Made by a program: the position numbers and the translations under genes
Notes under the pieces: generated by a model
What the model was told of the DNA's origin: nothing
Database searches by the model: none
The model's input: only the letters and a program-made list of their open reading frames with translations
Assembly (NCBI GenBank): GCA_964607545.1
Contig: CAZSLV010000007.1
Coordinates: 1 to 34,356 of the forward strand
Origin: Gudongella sp964607545
GTDB lineage: Bacteria > Bacillota > Clostridia > Tissierellales > Tissierellaceae
Length of the DNA: 34,356 nt
Direction: 5' to 3'
In this document: in pieces, positions 8,607-16,716 of the stretch
Position numbering within the stretch: position 1 is the stretch's first letter
Layout: the number at the start of each line of letters is the position of its first letter

Positions 8607-8631
8607 TAAAAAAATAAGGAGTGTGATTAAT

Positions 8632-9528
8632 TTGAAAAAAAAAAGTTTAATTTATCTACTGTTGTTGCTAGTAACCCTATCTTTAATTGCTGGATGCTCT
8701 AAGCCTGCAGAGGAAGTAGCCCCAGTAGAAGTAGAAACACCTGAGCTAGAAGCACCACAAGAGGAAGTTGTAGAAAAGCCAGCTGATGGGACAGAGATTA
8801 TCCTATCAACAACTACAAGCACGCAAGATTCAGGTTTACTTGATTACTTACTTCCAATATTTACACAAGAAACAGGAGTTACAGTAAAGACAATTGCAGT
8901 AGGAACAGGTAATGCCCTACAAATGGGTAGGGATGGAGAGGCAGATGTACTCCTTGTACATGCTAAACCAGATGAGTTAAAATTAGTAGAAGAAGGACAT
9001 GGAACTCTTAGACATGATGTTATGTACAATGACTTTGTACTTGTTGGTCCTAAGGGTGGAAGTGACTTAACAAAGGGCAATGATATTAACGCAGCTTTTA
9101 CAGAAATAAATGAAAAAGGACTTGTATTTGTTTCAAGGGGAGACGATTCAGGAACTCATAAAAAAGAACTTAAGTTTTGGTCAGACTTAGACCTAGTTCC
9201 AAGTGGAGAATGGTATGTTGAAGCTGGGGCTGGAATGGGAGATGTTTTAAAGATAGCTGATGAGAAAATGGGCTACACTATGACAGACAGGGCAACCTAC
9301 CTAGCAATGAAGGATGATTTAGGTCTTGAAGTGGTAGTTGAAGGGGATGAATCCTTATTTAACCAATATGGAGTAATACCTGTTAATCCAGACAAGGGCG
9401 ATATGATAAATGAACTAGGGGCTCTTGAATTTACAAATTGGATTATTTCAGATAAGGTACAAGCTTTAATTGGTGAATTTGGAGTAGATAAGTATGGAGA
9501 AGGATTATTTATACCAAATGCAAAGTAA
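8632..9528 (+). CDS. tupA: Tungstate ABC transporter substrate-binding lipoprotein
   Basis: TupA binds tungstate with high affinity outside the membrane and delivers it to TupBC. The product (298 residues from the TTG at 8632) has a signal peptide with lipobox LIAGC, an acidic Pro/Glu-rich tether, then the TupA signature STTTSTQDSGLLDYLLP and GTGNALQMGRDGEADVLLVHA. The segment FVSRGDDSGTHKKE is also typical. The TTG is favoured because AAGGAG ends 11 bases before it; an in-frame GTG at 8623 would lie only 2 bases from that ribosome site. The family also includes some molybdate-capable proteins, but the TTTST signature favours tungstate. Confidence 0.92.
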   Translation: MKKKSLIYLLLLLVTLSLIAGCSKPAEEVAPVEVETPELEAPQEEVVEKPADGTEIILSTTTSTQDSGLLDYLLPIFTQETGVTVKTIAVGTGNALQMGRDGEADVLLVHAKPDELKLVEEGHGTLRHDVMYNDFVLVGPKGGSDLTKGNDINAAFTEINEKGLVFVSRGDDSGTHKKELKFWSDLDLVPSGEWYVEAGAGMGDVLKIADEKMGYTMTDRATYLAMKDDLGLEVVVEGDESLFNQYGVIPVNPDKGDMINELGALEFTNWIISDKVQALIGEFGVDKYGEGLFIPNAK

Positions 9529-9561
9529 CTATTAGTAATTAAGTGATAAGGGGTGGCAAGT

Positions 9562-10251
9562 ATGGACTATATTTCACAGGGTTTCGTGGAGGCATTTAAA
9601 TTGTTACTCCAGTTTGACCCAGAAGTTTACGAGATTATTTTCTTATCTATCTTCGTATCTTCAAGTGCAACCATACTTGCTGCCCTTATTTTTGTACCCC
9701 TAGGGGTTTACCTAGGGATAAAACCCTTTAGGGGGAAAAGAATGTTTTCTAGGTTAGTTTATACTTTTATGAGCATACCATCTGTAGTAGTAGGGCTTTT
9801 AGTTGCCCTTATACTTGCAAGAAGGGGGCCCCTAGGTTTCCTAGGCCTCTTATACACACCCAAGGCAATGATTATTGCCCAAACCTTCCTAGTAGTACCC
9901 CTTATACTAGGCTTAACCTACAATATGGCTAAAAGTAGGGGCAAGCAAATTGAAGTAGTTGCTAAGACCCTGGGTGGGACTAGGTGGGATAGTGTAGTTT
10001 TAATTATTCGCGAACTTAGGTCAGATATCTTTATACATATAGTAACAGGATTTTCTCGGGCAATTTCAGAAGTTGGAGCTGTAATGATAGTTGGGGGAAA
10101 TATAAAGTACCAAACAAGGGTAATAACAACCACAATTTCTATGATGAACTCTATGGGGGACTACCCTATGGCTATAGCCCTTGGGACGATACTTATGATT
10201 ATATCATTTGTAATACATAGCCTAATATACTCATACAGTAGGGAGGATTAG
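9562..10251 (+). CDS. tupB: Tungstate ABC transporter permease
   Basis: The 229-residue integral membrane protein has about five to six hydrophobic segments and the ABC-permease cytoplasmic loop (EVVAKTLGGTRWDSVVLIIRE, with the EAA-like motif here VAKTLGG). ISEVGAVMIVGGNI is characteristic of TupB and ModB-like permeases. The ATG at 9562 has GGGGTGG upstream; a GTG at 9553 overlaps that site and is rejected. It lies between tupA and tupC with short spacing. Confidence 0.9.
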   Translation: MDYISQGFVEAFKLLLQFDPEVYEIIFLSIFVSSSATILAALIFVPLGVYLGIKPFRGKRMFSRLVYTFMSIPSVVVGLLVALILARRGPLGFLGLLYTPKAMIIAQTFLVVPLILGLTYNMAKSRGKQIEVVAKTLGGTRWDSVVLIIRELRSDIFIHIVTGFSRAISEVGAVMIVGGNIKYQTRVITTTISMMNSMGDYPMAIALGTILMIISFVIHSLIYSYSRED

Positions 10252-10256
10252 GTAAG

Positions 10257-10886
10257 ATGAAAATAGAAGCATATAATATTAGAAAAAAATACCAAGAAAA
10301 TTTGGTTTTAAATATAAACTACATAAGTTTTAAAGAAGGCCTAATAACAGGGATTACAGGCCCTAATGGATCTGGAAAAACTACCCTCTTACATATTCTT
10401 GGTGGCCTTGATCCAAACTTTGAAGGTAGGGTCTTATATGATGGGAGAGAATTAAATAAGGAAATACTTAAGGATTTAACCTTGGTTTTTCAAAAACCCT
10501 ACTTGTTTAAAAGAAGTGTATTTGATAATATTGCCTACCCCATGGTACTTAGGAAAGAAAACCCAAAGACCATAAAAGAAGGGGTTAAGGAAATATCAGA
10601 GATTCTTGAAATAAATGACCTCCTAGATAAAAAGGGTCATCAGCTTTCAGGGGGAGAAGGTCAAAAGGTAGCCCTGGCTAGGGCAATGATCTTTAAGCCC
10701 AAGGTCCTACTATTAGATGAAGCTACATCAAGTTTAGACCCTGAAGCTGTAAAAACAATTGAAGAATCTATAATAAAATATAATGAAAAAACAAGTGCTA
10801 CAATCATAGTTATAACCCATGATATGGAACAATCCAAAAGACTTTGCAATGAAGTAGTTTCACTTGAACTAGGAAGGGTGGTATAG
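10257..10886 (+). CDS. tupC: Tungstate ABC transporter ATP-binding protein
   Basis: This compact 209-residue ATPase has Walker A GPNGSGKTT, signature LSGGEGQKVALARAM, Walker B VLLLDEATSSLD and the switch histidine in VITHD. It lacks the extra regulatory (TOBE-type) C-terminal domain of ModC, consistent with TupC. Its stop codon directly abuts the GTG of the downstream moeA, so transporter and cofactor genes are co-transcribed. It energises tungstate import with TupB. Confidence 0.92.
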   Translation: MKIEAYNIRKKYQENLVLNINYISFKEGLITGITGPNGSGKTTLLHILGGLDPNFEGRVLYDGRELNKEILKDLTLVFQKPYLFKRSVFDNIAYPMVLRKENPKTIKEGVKEISEILEINDLLDKKGHQLSGGEGQKVALARAMIFKPKVLLLDEATSSLDPEAVKTIEESIIKYNEKTSATIIVITHDMEQSKRLCNEVVSLELGRVV

Positions 10887-12113
10887 GTGGATTTTTTTAA
10901 TGTAGTTTCTGTAGATAAGGCAAAGGAAATTTTATCAACAAACTTTAATGAATTAAAAATGAAAGAGGAAGAAGTCCCTATAAGAGACTCTCTTAAGAGG
11001 TACTTAAGTAGGGATATAATTGCTGATATTAATGTGCCAGAATTTGATAGGTCAAGTGTAGATGGTTATGCTATAGTAGTTGAAGATAGCCATGGAGCAA
11101 GTAGTTCGGTTCCAAGTGTATTAAACCTTATTGGAGAAGTTAAAATGGGGGAATATACAGAAAAAGAAATTAGAAGTGGGGAAGCAATCTATGTACCTAC
11201 TGGAGGCATGCTACCAAAAAATGCTAGTGGAATGATTATGATAGAACATTGCGAAAAGATGGATGCAGACACCCTCTTAATATCAAAACCCATCACAAAT
11301 GGTGAAAATGTTGTTTATAAGGGAGAAGATATTAAAAAAGGAAAGTTAATTTTAAAAAGGGGACAAAGGGTTGGAACTAAGGAAATAGGAGTACTTGCAG
11401 CCCTTGGCCAAAGCAGGGTCTTTGTATTTGAAAAGCCTAGGGTTTATATTATTTCTACAGGGGATGAAATAATTGATATTACTAAAGACCTTGTAGGGGG
11501 TAAGATTAGGGATATAAATTCATATACCCTAGAAAGCCTAGTATATGAATCAGGCGCCTTAGTATCAGGTCGGGAAATTATAAGAGATGACTTTGATAGT
11601 TTACAAGCATGTGTAGAAGGGGCTATTAAAGTATCTGATATTATACTCTTATCAGGAGGGTCCTCAGTTGGAACTAAAGATTATACCCACAAGGTGATAG
11701 ATTCACTTTTAGGTAGGGGAGTTTTTGTTCATGGCCTAGCCATTAAGCCTGGTAAACCAACTATAATAGGAGATGGAAGGGGTAAGTTAATAATCGGCCT
11801 ACCAGGACACCCCGTTTCATCTATAGTAGTTTATAAGGCAATAATTGAACCCTTTATAAGGGACTTATTTGAATCAAAAGAAATTAGTCCCAGGGTGATG
11901 GCAAGGACTACCCACAATTTTCCTTCATCCCCTGGCAAAGAAACCTACCACATGGTAAAGCTAAAGGAAGAAAAAGGAGAATTTCATGCTATTCCAAGCT
12001 TTGGTAAGTCAGGTATGATAACCCTTTTGTCTGAATCCGATGGTTATATAGTAATAGAAGAACACGAGGAAGGCATAAATACAGGGGTCCAAAGGGAAGT
12101 CTTTTTATTGTAA
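10887..12113 (+). CDS. moeA: MoeA-family molybdopterin molybdenumtransferase (first copy)
   Basis: MoeA inserts the metal oxyanion into adenylylated molybdopterin. The 408-residue sequence has all MoeA regions: FDRSSVDGYAI near residue 53, VPTGGMLP, the catalytic domain with STGDEI, LSGGSSVGTKDYT and IKPGKPT, GLPGHPVSS, and a short C-terminal beta domain. The start is a GTG immediately after the tupC stop. A second, longer MoeA follows after 13 bases, so the two may differ in metal preference (Mo versus W), as proposed for paired MoeA proteins in other organisms; that is inference. Confidence 0.93.
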   Translation: MDFFNVVSVDKAKEILSTNFNELKMKEEEVPIRDSLKRYLSRDIIADINVPEFDRSSVDGYAIVVEDSHGASSSVPSVLNLIGEVKMGEYTEKEIRSGEAIYVPTGGMLPKNASGMIMIEHCEKMDADTLLISKPITNGENVVYKGEDIKKGKLILKRGQRVGTKEIGVLAALGQSRVFVFEKPRVYIISTGDEIIDITKDLVGGKIRDINSYTLESLVYESGALVSGREIIRDDFDSLQACVEGAIKVSDIILLSGGSSVGTKDYTHKVIDSLLGRGVFVHGLAIKPGKPTIIGDGRGKLIIGLPGHPVSSIVVYKAIIEPFIRDLFESKEISPRVMARTTHNFPSSPGKETYHMVKLKEEKGEFHAIPSFGKSGMITLLSESDGYIVIEEHEEGINTGVQREVFLL

Positions 12114-12126
12114 AAGGAGGGATAAA

Positions 12127-14016
12127 ATGTATAGGACTCAATATATTGACAATATAGATGTAGAAGAAGCTAAGAAACTTTATTTTAACAAGCTAAACAT
12201 AAGACCCACTAGTGAAGAAATAAAGGTGACAGAGGCCTTAAATAGGATTGTTTATAAGGCAGTTTATGCAAAGACCTCATCACCTACCTACAATGCTGCT
12301 GCTATGGATGGTATATGTGTAAGGTCTAAGGATGTTACTTCAGCTAAGGAAAGTAACCCCCTCTTATTAAAGGAAGATGTTGACTTTATCTATGTAAATA
12401 CTGGTAATCCAATAAGAGAACCCTATGATTCTGTCATTATGATAGAAGATGTGATTGAAAAGACAAAGGGGCAAGTAGAAATTTTAGCTCCATCCTACCC
12501 CTATCAACATGTTAGACAAATTGGGGAGGATATAGTTGCCACAGAAATGATACTTCCTTCTAATCACAAGATAAGGCCCATGGATCTTGGCGCCTTAATT
12601 GCTGGTGGTATAGAGCATATAGAAGTTTATAAAAAACCTAGGGTTGGAATTATACCAACTGGGTCTGAGATAGTTGAAAGTATTAAGGAAGTTTGCGAGG
12701 GTAAGATAATTGATTCAAATTCCCACGTATTTAAGGGCCTTGTAGAAATGATGGGGGGCCTTGCAAATAAGTACAAGCCAACAGAAGACGACTACCAAAG
12801 GTTAAGAGAAATTATAAAAGAAGCAGTAAGGGATAACGATATAATACTAATAAATGCTGGGTCTGCTGCTGGAACCAAAGACTACACTGTAAATTTAATA
12901 AAAGACTTGGGAGAGGTTTTAGTCCATGGGGTGGCTATGAAACCTGGCAAGCCTACAATACTTGGTATTATAAATGGTAAACCAGTGATTGGGGTACCAG
13001 GCTATCCTGTTTCTGGCTTTATGGTTTTTGATGTCTTTATAAAACCCCTCATACTCAAATTTACATCTAGTGAAGAAGACCCTTATGAAAAAGATAAGGC
13101 TATTTTATCTAGGAGGGTTGTTAGTTCTTTAAAAAACAAGGAACTCCTAAGGGTAAGTTTAGGCTTTGTAGATAGTAAGTTAATAGCAACTCCTCTTGCA
13201 GGTGGGGCTGGAGTTTCAATGAGCTTGGTTAGGGCTGATGGTATAGGAATTATACCTAGGAATGTAGAAGGCCTTGAAGCAGGTGAAGAAATTGAAGTAG
13301 AATTATTAAAACCCCTAAAAAATATAAGAAAAACCTTAGTTTCCATAGGAAGCCATGATTTGGTAATGGATATTATTAGTGATATAATGAAATTATCTTC
13401 TTCTCATGTTGGAAGCATGGGGGGGATTATGGCCATAAAAAGAGGGGAAGCCCACTTGGCTCCCATACATCTTTTAGACTCTGAAAGTGGAGAATATAAT
13501 ATTTCCTATATAAGAAAGTACTTTCCTGATAAAAAGATGGTCCTTATTAAGGGAATTCAAAGAAAGCAGGGTTTTATAGTTGAAAAGGGGAATCCTAAAG
13601 ATATTAATGGGTGCAAGGACTTGTTAAAAGAAGGTGTTTCCTTTGCTAATAGGCAAAGGGGGGCAGGGACAAGGGTCTTACTTGACTATCAACTGCAAAA
13701 GCTTGGAATAAAAGAAGATGAAATCTTAGGCTATAGGAGGGAGTTGACAACCCATATGGCTGTAGCTGCTGCAGTTAAAAATAAATCTGCAAGTACAGGA
13801 CTTGGAATATTATCAGCAGCCAGGGCAATGGACTTAGACTTTATACCCTTAGCAGATGAAGATTATGACTTTTTAATTAAGGAAGAATTATTAGATAAAA
13901 AGGAAATACAAGATTTTATTAAACTAATAAAGTCAAAAGAGTTTCAAACAAGAGTATCTGAACTTGGTGGATATGGCTTCCATAGAACCGGAGAAATTAT
14001 TAGAATAGGTGAGTAG
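12127..14016 (+). CDS. MoeA fused to a periplasmic-binding-protein-like domain (second copy)
   Basis: Residues about 1-400 are a complete MoeA (AAAMDGICVRS, NTGNPI, PTGSEIVE, NAGSAAGTKDYT, MKPGKPT, GVPGYPVSGF). Residues about 415-629 are a PBP-like domain of the type often joined to MoeA or ModE proteins, with SHVGSMGGIMAIKRGEAHLAP, FANRQRGAGTRVLLD and TGLGILSAARAMDLDFIPL. No signal peptide is present, so the fused domain is cytoplasmic. It may hold or sense the oxyanion for insertion, but its ligand is unknown. AAAGGAGG precedes the ATG, and the gene abuts moaA directly. Confidence 0.92.
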   Translation: MYRTQYIDNIDVEEAKKLYFNKLNIRPTSEEIKVTEALNRIVYKAVYAKTSSPTYNAAAMDGICVRSKDVTSAKESNPLLLKEDVDFIYVNTGNPIREPYDSVIMIEDVIEKTKGQVEILAPSYPYQHVRQIGEDIVATEMILPSNHKIRPMDLGALIAGGIEHIEVYKKPRVGIIPTGSEIVESIKEVCEGKIIDSNSHVFKGLVEMMGGLANKYKPTEDDYQRLREIIKEAVRDNDIILINAGSAAGTKDYTVNLIKDLGEVLVHGVAMKPGKPTILGIINGKPVIGVPGYPVSGFMVFDVFIKPLILKFTSSEEDPYEKDKAILSRRVVSSLKNKELLRVSLGFVDSKLIATPLAGGAGVSMSLVRADGIGIIPRNVEGLEAGEEIEVELLKPLKNIRKTLVSIGSHDLVMDIISDIMKLSSSHVGSMGGIMAIKRGEAHLAPIHLLDSESGEYNISYIRKYFPDKKMVLIKGIQRKQGFIVEKGNPKDINGCKDLLKEGVSFANRQRGAGTRVLLDYQLQKLGIKEDEILGYRRELTTHMAVAAAVKNKSASTGLGILSAARAMDLDFIPLADEDYDFLIKEELLDKKEIQDFIKLIKSKEFQTRVSELGGYGFHRTGEIIRIGE

Positions 14017-14976
14017 ATGAAAGATAGCTTTGACAGAGAAATAGAGTATTTAAGAGTATCCTTAACTGATAGGTGCAATTTAAGATGTGAGTATTGCATG
14101 CCAGAAGATGGAATAGAAGATAAGTTACAGCATCCAGAAATTCTATCCTTAGAAGACATGTTTACTCTTATAAAGGAATTTGTAGTACTGGGTATAAAGA
14201 AAATAAGGTTTACAGGTGGAGAACCCCTTGTTAGAAAGGGGGCACTTGAATTAATAAAAAAAGTAAATGACCTAGATGGGGTAGATGAAGTAACTATTAC
14301 AACTAATGGAGTTTTACTAGAAGATTATGCAGATGACTTGTACAAGGCCGGGGTTAAGAGAATTAATGTAAGTTTAGATACCCTAGACCCAGATAAATTT
14401 AAGGAAATCACCAGGGGTGGAGATATACAAAGGGTTTTTAGGGGAATTGAAAAAGCTCAAAAGGTCGGGATTAGTCCAATTAAAATAAACACAGTCTTAA
14501 TAGGTGGATTCAATGATGATGAAATAGAAGACATGGTAAATTTAACCTTGTATGACAATATAGATATTAGGTTTATAGAGCTTATGCCAATAGGACAAGC
14601 TGCAGGTTTTGCTAAGTCTAAATTCTTATCAAACAAAGAAGTCCTTAAAACTCTTCCAGATTTAAAAGCCGTAGTAAAGGATGACATATCCTCACCTGCT
14701 ACTTATTACAAGCTTCCCCATGCAAGAGGGAGGGTGGGGCTTATAAACCCTATAACTTGTAAATTTTGTAGTGATTGCAACAGGGTTAGGCTAACTGCTA
14801 CAGGCAAGTTAAAACTGTGCCTTCATTCTAATAGGGAAATTGACTTAAAAAGTATATTGTTAGCTAAGGGTGATTTAAACAAGGCTGTAAGAGAGGCTAT
14901 TCTTACAAAAGAAGAAGAACACCAATTAGAAAAAATGGAGTATATAAATAGGAGTATGAATGAAATTGGAGGCTAG
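14017..14976 (+). CDS. moaA: GTP 3',8-cyclase (radical SAM), first step of molybdopterin synthesis
   Basis: MoaA converts GTP to 3',8-cyclo-GTP, which MoaC turns into cPMP. The 319-residue product has the N-terminal radical-SAM cluster motif C20-x3-C24-x2-C27 (DRCNLRCEYCMP). It also has TGGEPLVRKG, the C-terminal second cluster (CSDC followed 13 residues later by Cys) and the conserved terminal Gly-Gly tail. The ATG follows the previous stop with no gap (TAGATG), so translation is likely coupled. Confidence 0.96.
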   Translation: MKDSFDREIEYLRVSLTDRCNLRCEYCMPEDGIEDKLQHPEILSLEDMFTLIKEFVVLGIKKIRFTGGEPLVRKGALELIKKVNDLDGVDEVTITTNGVLLEDYADDLYKAGVKRINVSLDTLDPDKFKEITRGGDIQRVFRGIEKAQKVGISPIKINTVLIGGFNDDEIEDMVNLTLYDNIDIRFIELMPIGQAAGFAKSKFLSNKEVLKTLPDLKAVVKDDISSPATYYKLPHARGRVGLINPITCKFCSDCNRVRLTATGKLKLCLHSNREIDLKSILLAKGDLNKAVREAILTKEEEHQLEKMEYINRSMNEIGG

Positions 14977-14979
14977 TTT

Positions 14980-15444
14980 ATGGATTTAACTCACTTTAAT
15001 GAAGCAGGCAGGGCTCATATGGTAAATGTTAGTGAAAAAGAAGATACAAAGAGACAGGCCCAAGCCTATGCAAGAATAAGGATGGAAAAGTCTACCCTAG
15101 ATAGGATAAAAGAAGGGGGAATAAAAAAGGGAGATGTCTTAGGTGTAGCCCAAATTGCGGGTATAATGGCTGCAAAAAAGACCAGTGACCTTATTCCCAT
15201 GTGTCACAATATATTTTTAACAGGTGCCGATATTGAATTTGAACTTGGGGAAGACCTTATCCACATTAAGGCTATAGTAAGTACCAGGGGGAAAACAGGG
15301 GTAGAGATGGAAGCATTAACTGCTGTTAATATAGCAGCCCTGACAATATACGATATGTGTAAGGCAATAGATAAGAAAATGGTAATAGAAGAAACAATGT
15401 TACTTACAAAAATAGGTGGAAAGTCTGGCGAATTTAAAAGGTAA
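14980..15444 (+). CDS. moaC: Cyclic pyranopterin monophosphate synthase
   Basis: The 154-residue protein acts after MoaA. The family motifs MVNVSEKEDTKR, the active-site segment LIPMCHNIFLTG, TGVEMEALTAV and IYDMCKAID are all present, and the length is normal. The GGAGG used for its start lies within the Gly-Gly codons ending moaA, 3 bases away. It is the last recognisable gene of the cofactor operon; no moaD or moaE (MPT synthase) follows. Confidence 0.96.
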   Translation: MDLTHFNEAGRAHMVNVSEKEDTKRQAQAYARIRMEKSTLDRIKEGGIKKGDVLGVAQIAGIMAAKKTSDLIPMCHNIFLTGADIEFELGEDLIHIKAIVSTRGKTGVEMEALTAVNIAALTIYDMCKAIDKKMVIEETMLLTKIGGKSGEFKR

Positions 15445-15484
15445 AATATAATCCTAAAATAAACAAAATGTTTAATTATGGATA

Positions 15485-15534
15485 TTCCTTGGTATATATA
15501 TAATATATCCAGTCTAATTATTGGAACCAAGGAG
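15485..15534 (+). promoter_or_regulatory. Inverted repeat covering the ribosome site of the DUF1328 gene
   Basis: TTCCTTGGT (15485-15493) can pair with ACCAAGGAG (15526-15534), giving 8 Watson-Crick pairs plus one G-U pair that cover most of the AAGGAGG site (15529-15535). The loop is AT-rich and contains TATATATAAT, which could instead be a promoter -10 region; in that case the 5' arm would not be transcribed. Function is unproven. Confidence 0.4.
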
Positions 15535-15543
15535 GTATAGGAA

Positions 15544-15708
15544 ATGTTAAAATGGGCTTTAATTTTTTTAGTTATAGCCATAATAGCGGGAGTTTTAGGA
15601 TTCGGAGGAATAGCTGGAGCAGCCAGTGGAATAGCAAAAATATTGTTCTTCGTATTTATAGTAATATTTGTACTTGCGCTTATTTTCGGTAAATCTATAT
15701 TAGGATAG
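15544..15708 (+). CDS. Small membrane protein, DUF1328 (YtjA-like) family
   Basis: This 54-residue protein begins MLKWALIFLVIAIIAGVLGF and continues GGIAGAASGIAKILFFVF. It is two hydrophobic helices around a glycine/alanine-rich turn, the pattern of DUF1328 proteins. A near-perfect AAGGAGGT ribosome site lies 7 bases before the ATG. The molecular function of the family is unknown; in several bacteria members respond to stress. It stands alone between moaC and a strong terminator. Confidence 0.85.
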   Translation: MLKWALIFLVIAIIAGVLGFGGIAGAASGIAKILFFVFIVIFVLALIFGKSILG

Positions 15709-15729
15709 TAAAATTTAAAAATGATAAAG

Positions 15730-15763
15730 AAAAATCCCAAGATTTAAAATCTTGGGATTTTTT
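15730..15763. terminator. Strong bidirectional intrinsic terminator
   Basis: A 14-bp perfect stem, AAAAATCCCAAGAT (15730-15743) with ATCTTGGGATTTTT (15749-15762), has a five-base AT loop and T or A runs on both sides. It ends the DUF1328 transcript and can also act on the opposite strand. Confidence 0.9.
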
Positions 15764-15803
15764 ATTTGTTAGGTAAGTTTTACTTTCCTAACAAATAAAA
15801 AAT
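15757..15803. repeat. Long hairpin (17-bp arms) overlapping the terminator
   Basis: Positions 15757-15773 are perfectly complementary to 15787-15803 (core TTTGTTAGG and CCTAACAAA). The 13-base loop can itself form a further 4-bp stem (AAGT/ACTT). Its first seven bases coincide with the 3' arm of the preceding terminator, so the two foldings compete. Neither strand gives a normal U tract directly after it, so it is not a standard terminator. Confidence 0.8.
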
Positions 15804-15810
15804 AAAGGTT

Positions 15811-15914
15811 GTAGGGGATTATCCCCTGCCGTATTAAGGAAGGTGCTCAGATGCGCGAAAGCATCGTCGAAGGAAACCTAGGGTTTCATAGCGAAAGCGT
15901 CCTAGACGCTTTTT
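15811..15914. ncRNA. Candidate structured RNA or repeat element: GC-rich row of hairpins
   Basis: By hand count, 15811-15910 is about 52 percent G+C, far above its surroundings. It contains four consecutive hairpins: AGGGGATTATCCCCT (about 15813-15826), GATGC/GCATC with loop GCGAAA (15850-15864), GAAACC/GGTTTC with loop TAG (15873-15887), and AAAGCGTC/GACGCTTT with loop CTA followed by T residues (15894-15912). The last would terminate + strand transcription. No convincing protein is encoded. It may be a small RNA, a dispersed palindromic repeat or a transposon relic; I do not recognise the family. Confidence 0.45.
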
Positions 15915-16642
15915 TAATCAAGCTTTACATAATTTAAAGTTTGGTCCTTGTGGTTTAAGCTATAACCCAAGTAACCCTCCTTTAAGAGATTAAGTTGCTT
16001 ATCAATATCAGCCATTTCAGATACAATAAGATTAGAACTTGGCTTTTTTGTCCTTTCACTTAAGTTTGTGTGTAAGATATACCTCCAATAGCCGTCAGAA
16101 TTATCTTCTAACTTGCCATACTTTTTAGTGAGGACCTTAATCTTTAAATTATGTTTCATAATATTATTGACACTGTAGTAATTATAAGGGGAAATTGTAC
16201 AAGCTAGGTGCTTGTAACCCTCACTTTTTACAATAGGAATCATAAGGCCCAGGGTCATGCTTTGGAGGTTATTCCCCCGATAGGGTGGATCTACAACTGT
16301 AGTTTCTAGCTGGCATAAACTTGGGAGGTCTTCTTTTAAAAGGCCAAGGTCATAACCTAGGTTGTTACTCTTAAAAGCAGGAAAACTAACATACCTATAA
16401 GCTATCATTTGATTTTTCTCTCCAAAGATACCAATTACCTTTGCCCCATTGTCCATGTCCTTTTTCATATCTTCATAGGTATCCACCATTAGAACTTCCT
16501 TAAGGGGGAGGGCATCATAAACCCTTTGTATTAAATCTACCATCTCATCTAAATAATCATATGAAATCATTTTTGCCACATAATTTTCCTTTTCACTTTT
16601 ACCGTGTCTTTCCCTAATAAGTCTACCCTCTTTAATAATCAA
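15914..16642 (-). CDS. Acetyltransferase-like (GNAT-type) protein, paralogue A
   Basis: This 242-residue protein starts at a TTG with a G-rich ribosome site (six G) 6 bases upstream. Its central part resembles the acetyl-CoA-binding part of GNAT enzymes: IAYRYVSFPA, LETTVVDPPYRGNNLQSMTL with the R-G-N-N-L-Q loop, then a helix and a tyrosine-rich SPYNYYSVNNIMKHNL segment. It is a clear paralogue of the upstream neighbour along its whole length. The substrate cannot be inferred. The GNAT assignment rests on fold-level motifs and should be treated as moderate. Confidence 0.65.
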   Translation of the reverse strand: MIIKEGRLIRERHGKSEKENYVAKMISYDYLDEMVDLIQRVYDALPLKEVLMVDTYEDMKKDMDNGAKVIGIFGEKNQMIAYRYVSFPAFKSNNLGYDLGLLKEDLPSLCQLETTVVDPPYRGNNLQSMTLGLMIPIVKSEGYKHLACTISPYNYYSVNNIMKHNLKIKVLTKKYGKLEDNSDGYWRYILHTNLSERTKKPSSNLIVSEMADIDKQLNLLKEGYLGYSLNHKDQTLNYVKLD

Positions 16643-16674
16643 ATTTATCCCCCCAGATTTTCTTAATATAAAAT

Positions 16675-16698
16675 CTCAACTAGGTAACCCTAGTTGAG
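16675..16698 (-). terminator. Terminator between the two acetyltransferase-like genes
   Basis: A perfect 10-bp stem, CTCAACTAGG (16675-16684) with CCTAGTTGAG (16689-16698), has a four-base loop and is followed on the minus strand by ATTTTAT. It should terminate, at least partly, the transcript of paralogue B. Confidence 0.75.
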
Positions 16699-16716
16699 TT
16701 TGTTTAAAAATAATTA

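Noticed and set aside
15204..15740. 178-residue minus-strand open frame across moaC and the DUF1328 gene
   Set aside because: It overlaps two convincing genes and a terminator, and its translation shows no family motif.
15851..15937. 28-codon open frame starting ATGCGCGAAAGC with GGAAGGTG upstream
   Set aside because: It is made entirely of the hairpins and terminator of the structured spacer and runs into the convergent gene; composition suggests RNA structure, not protein.
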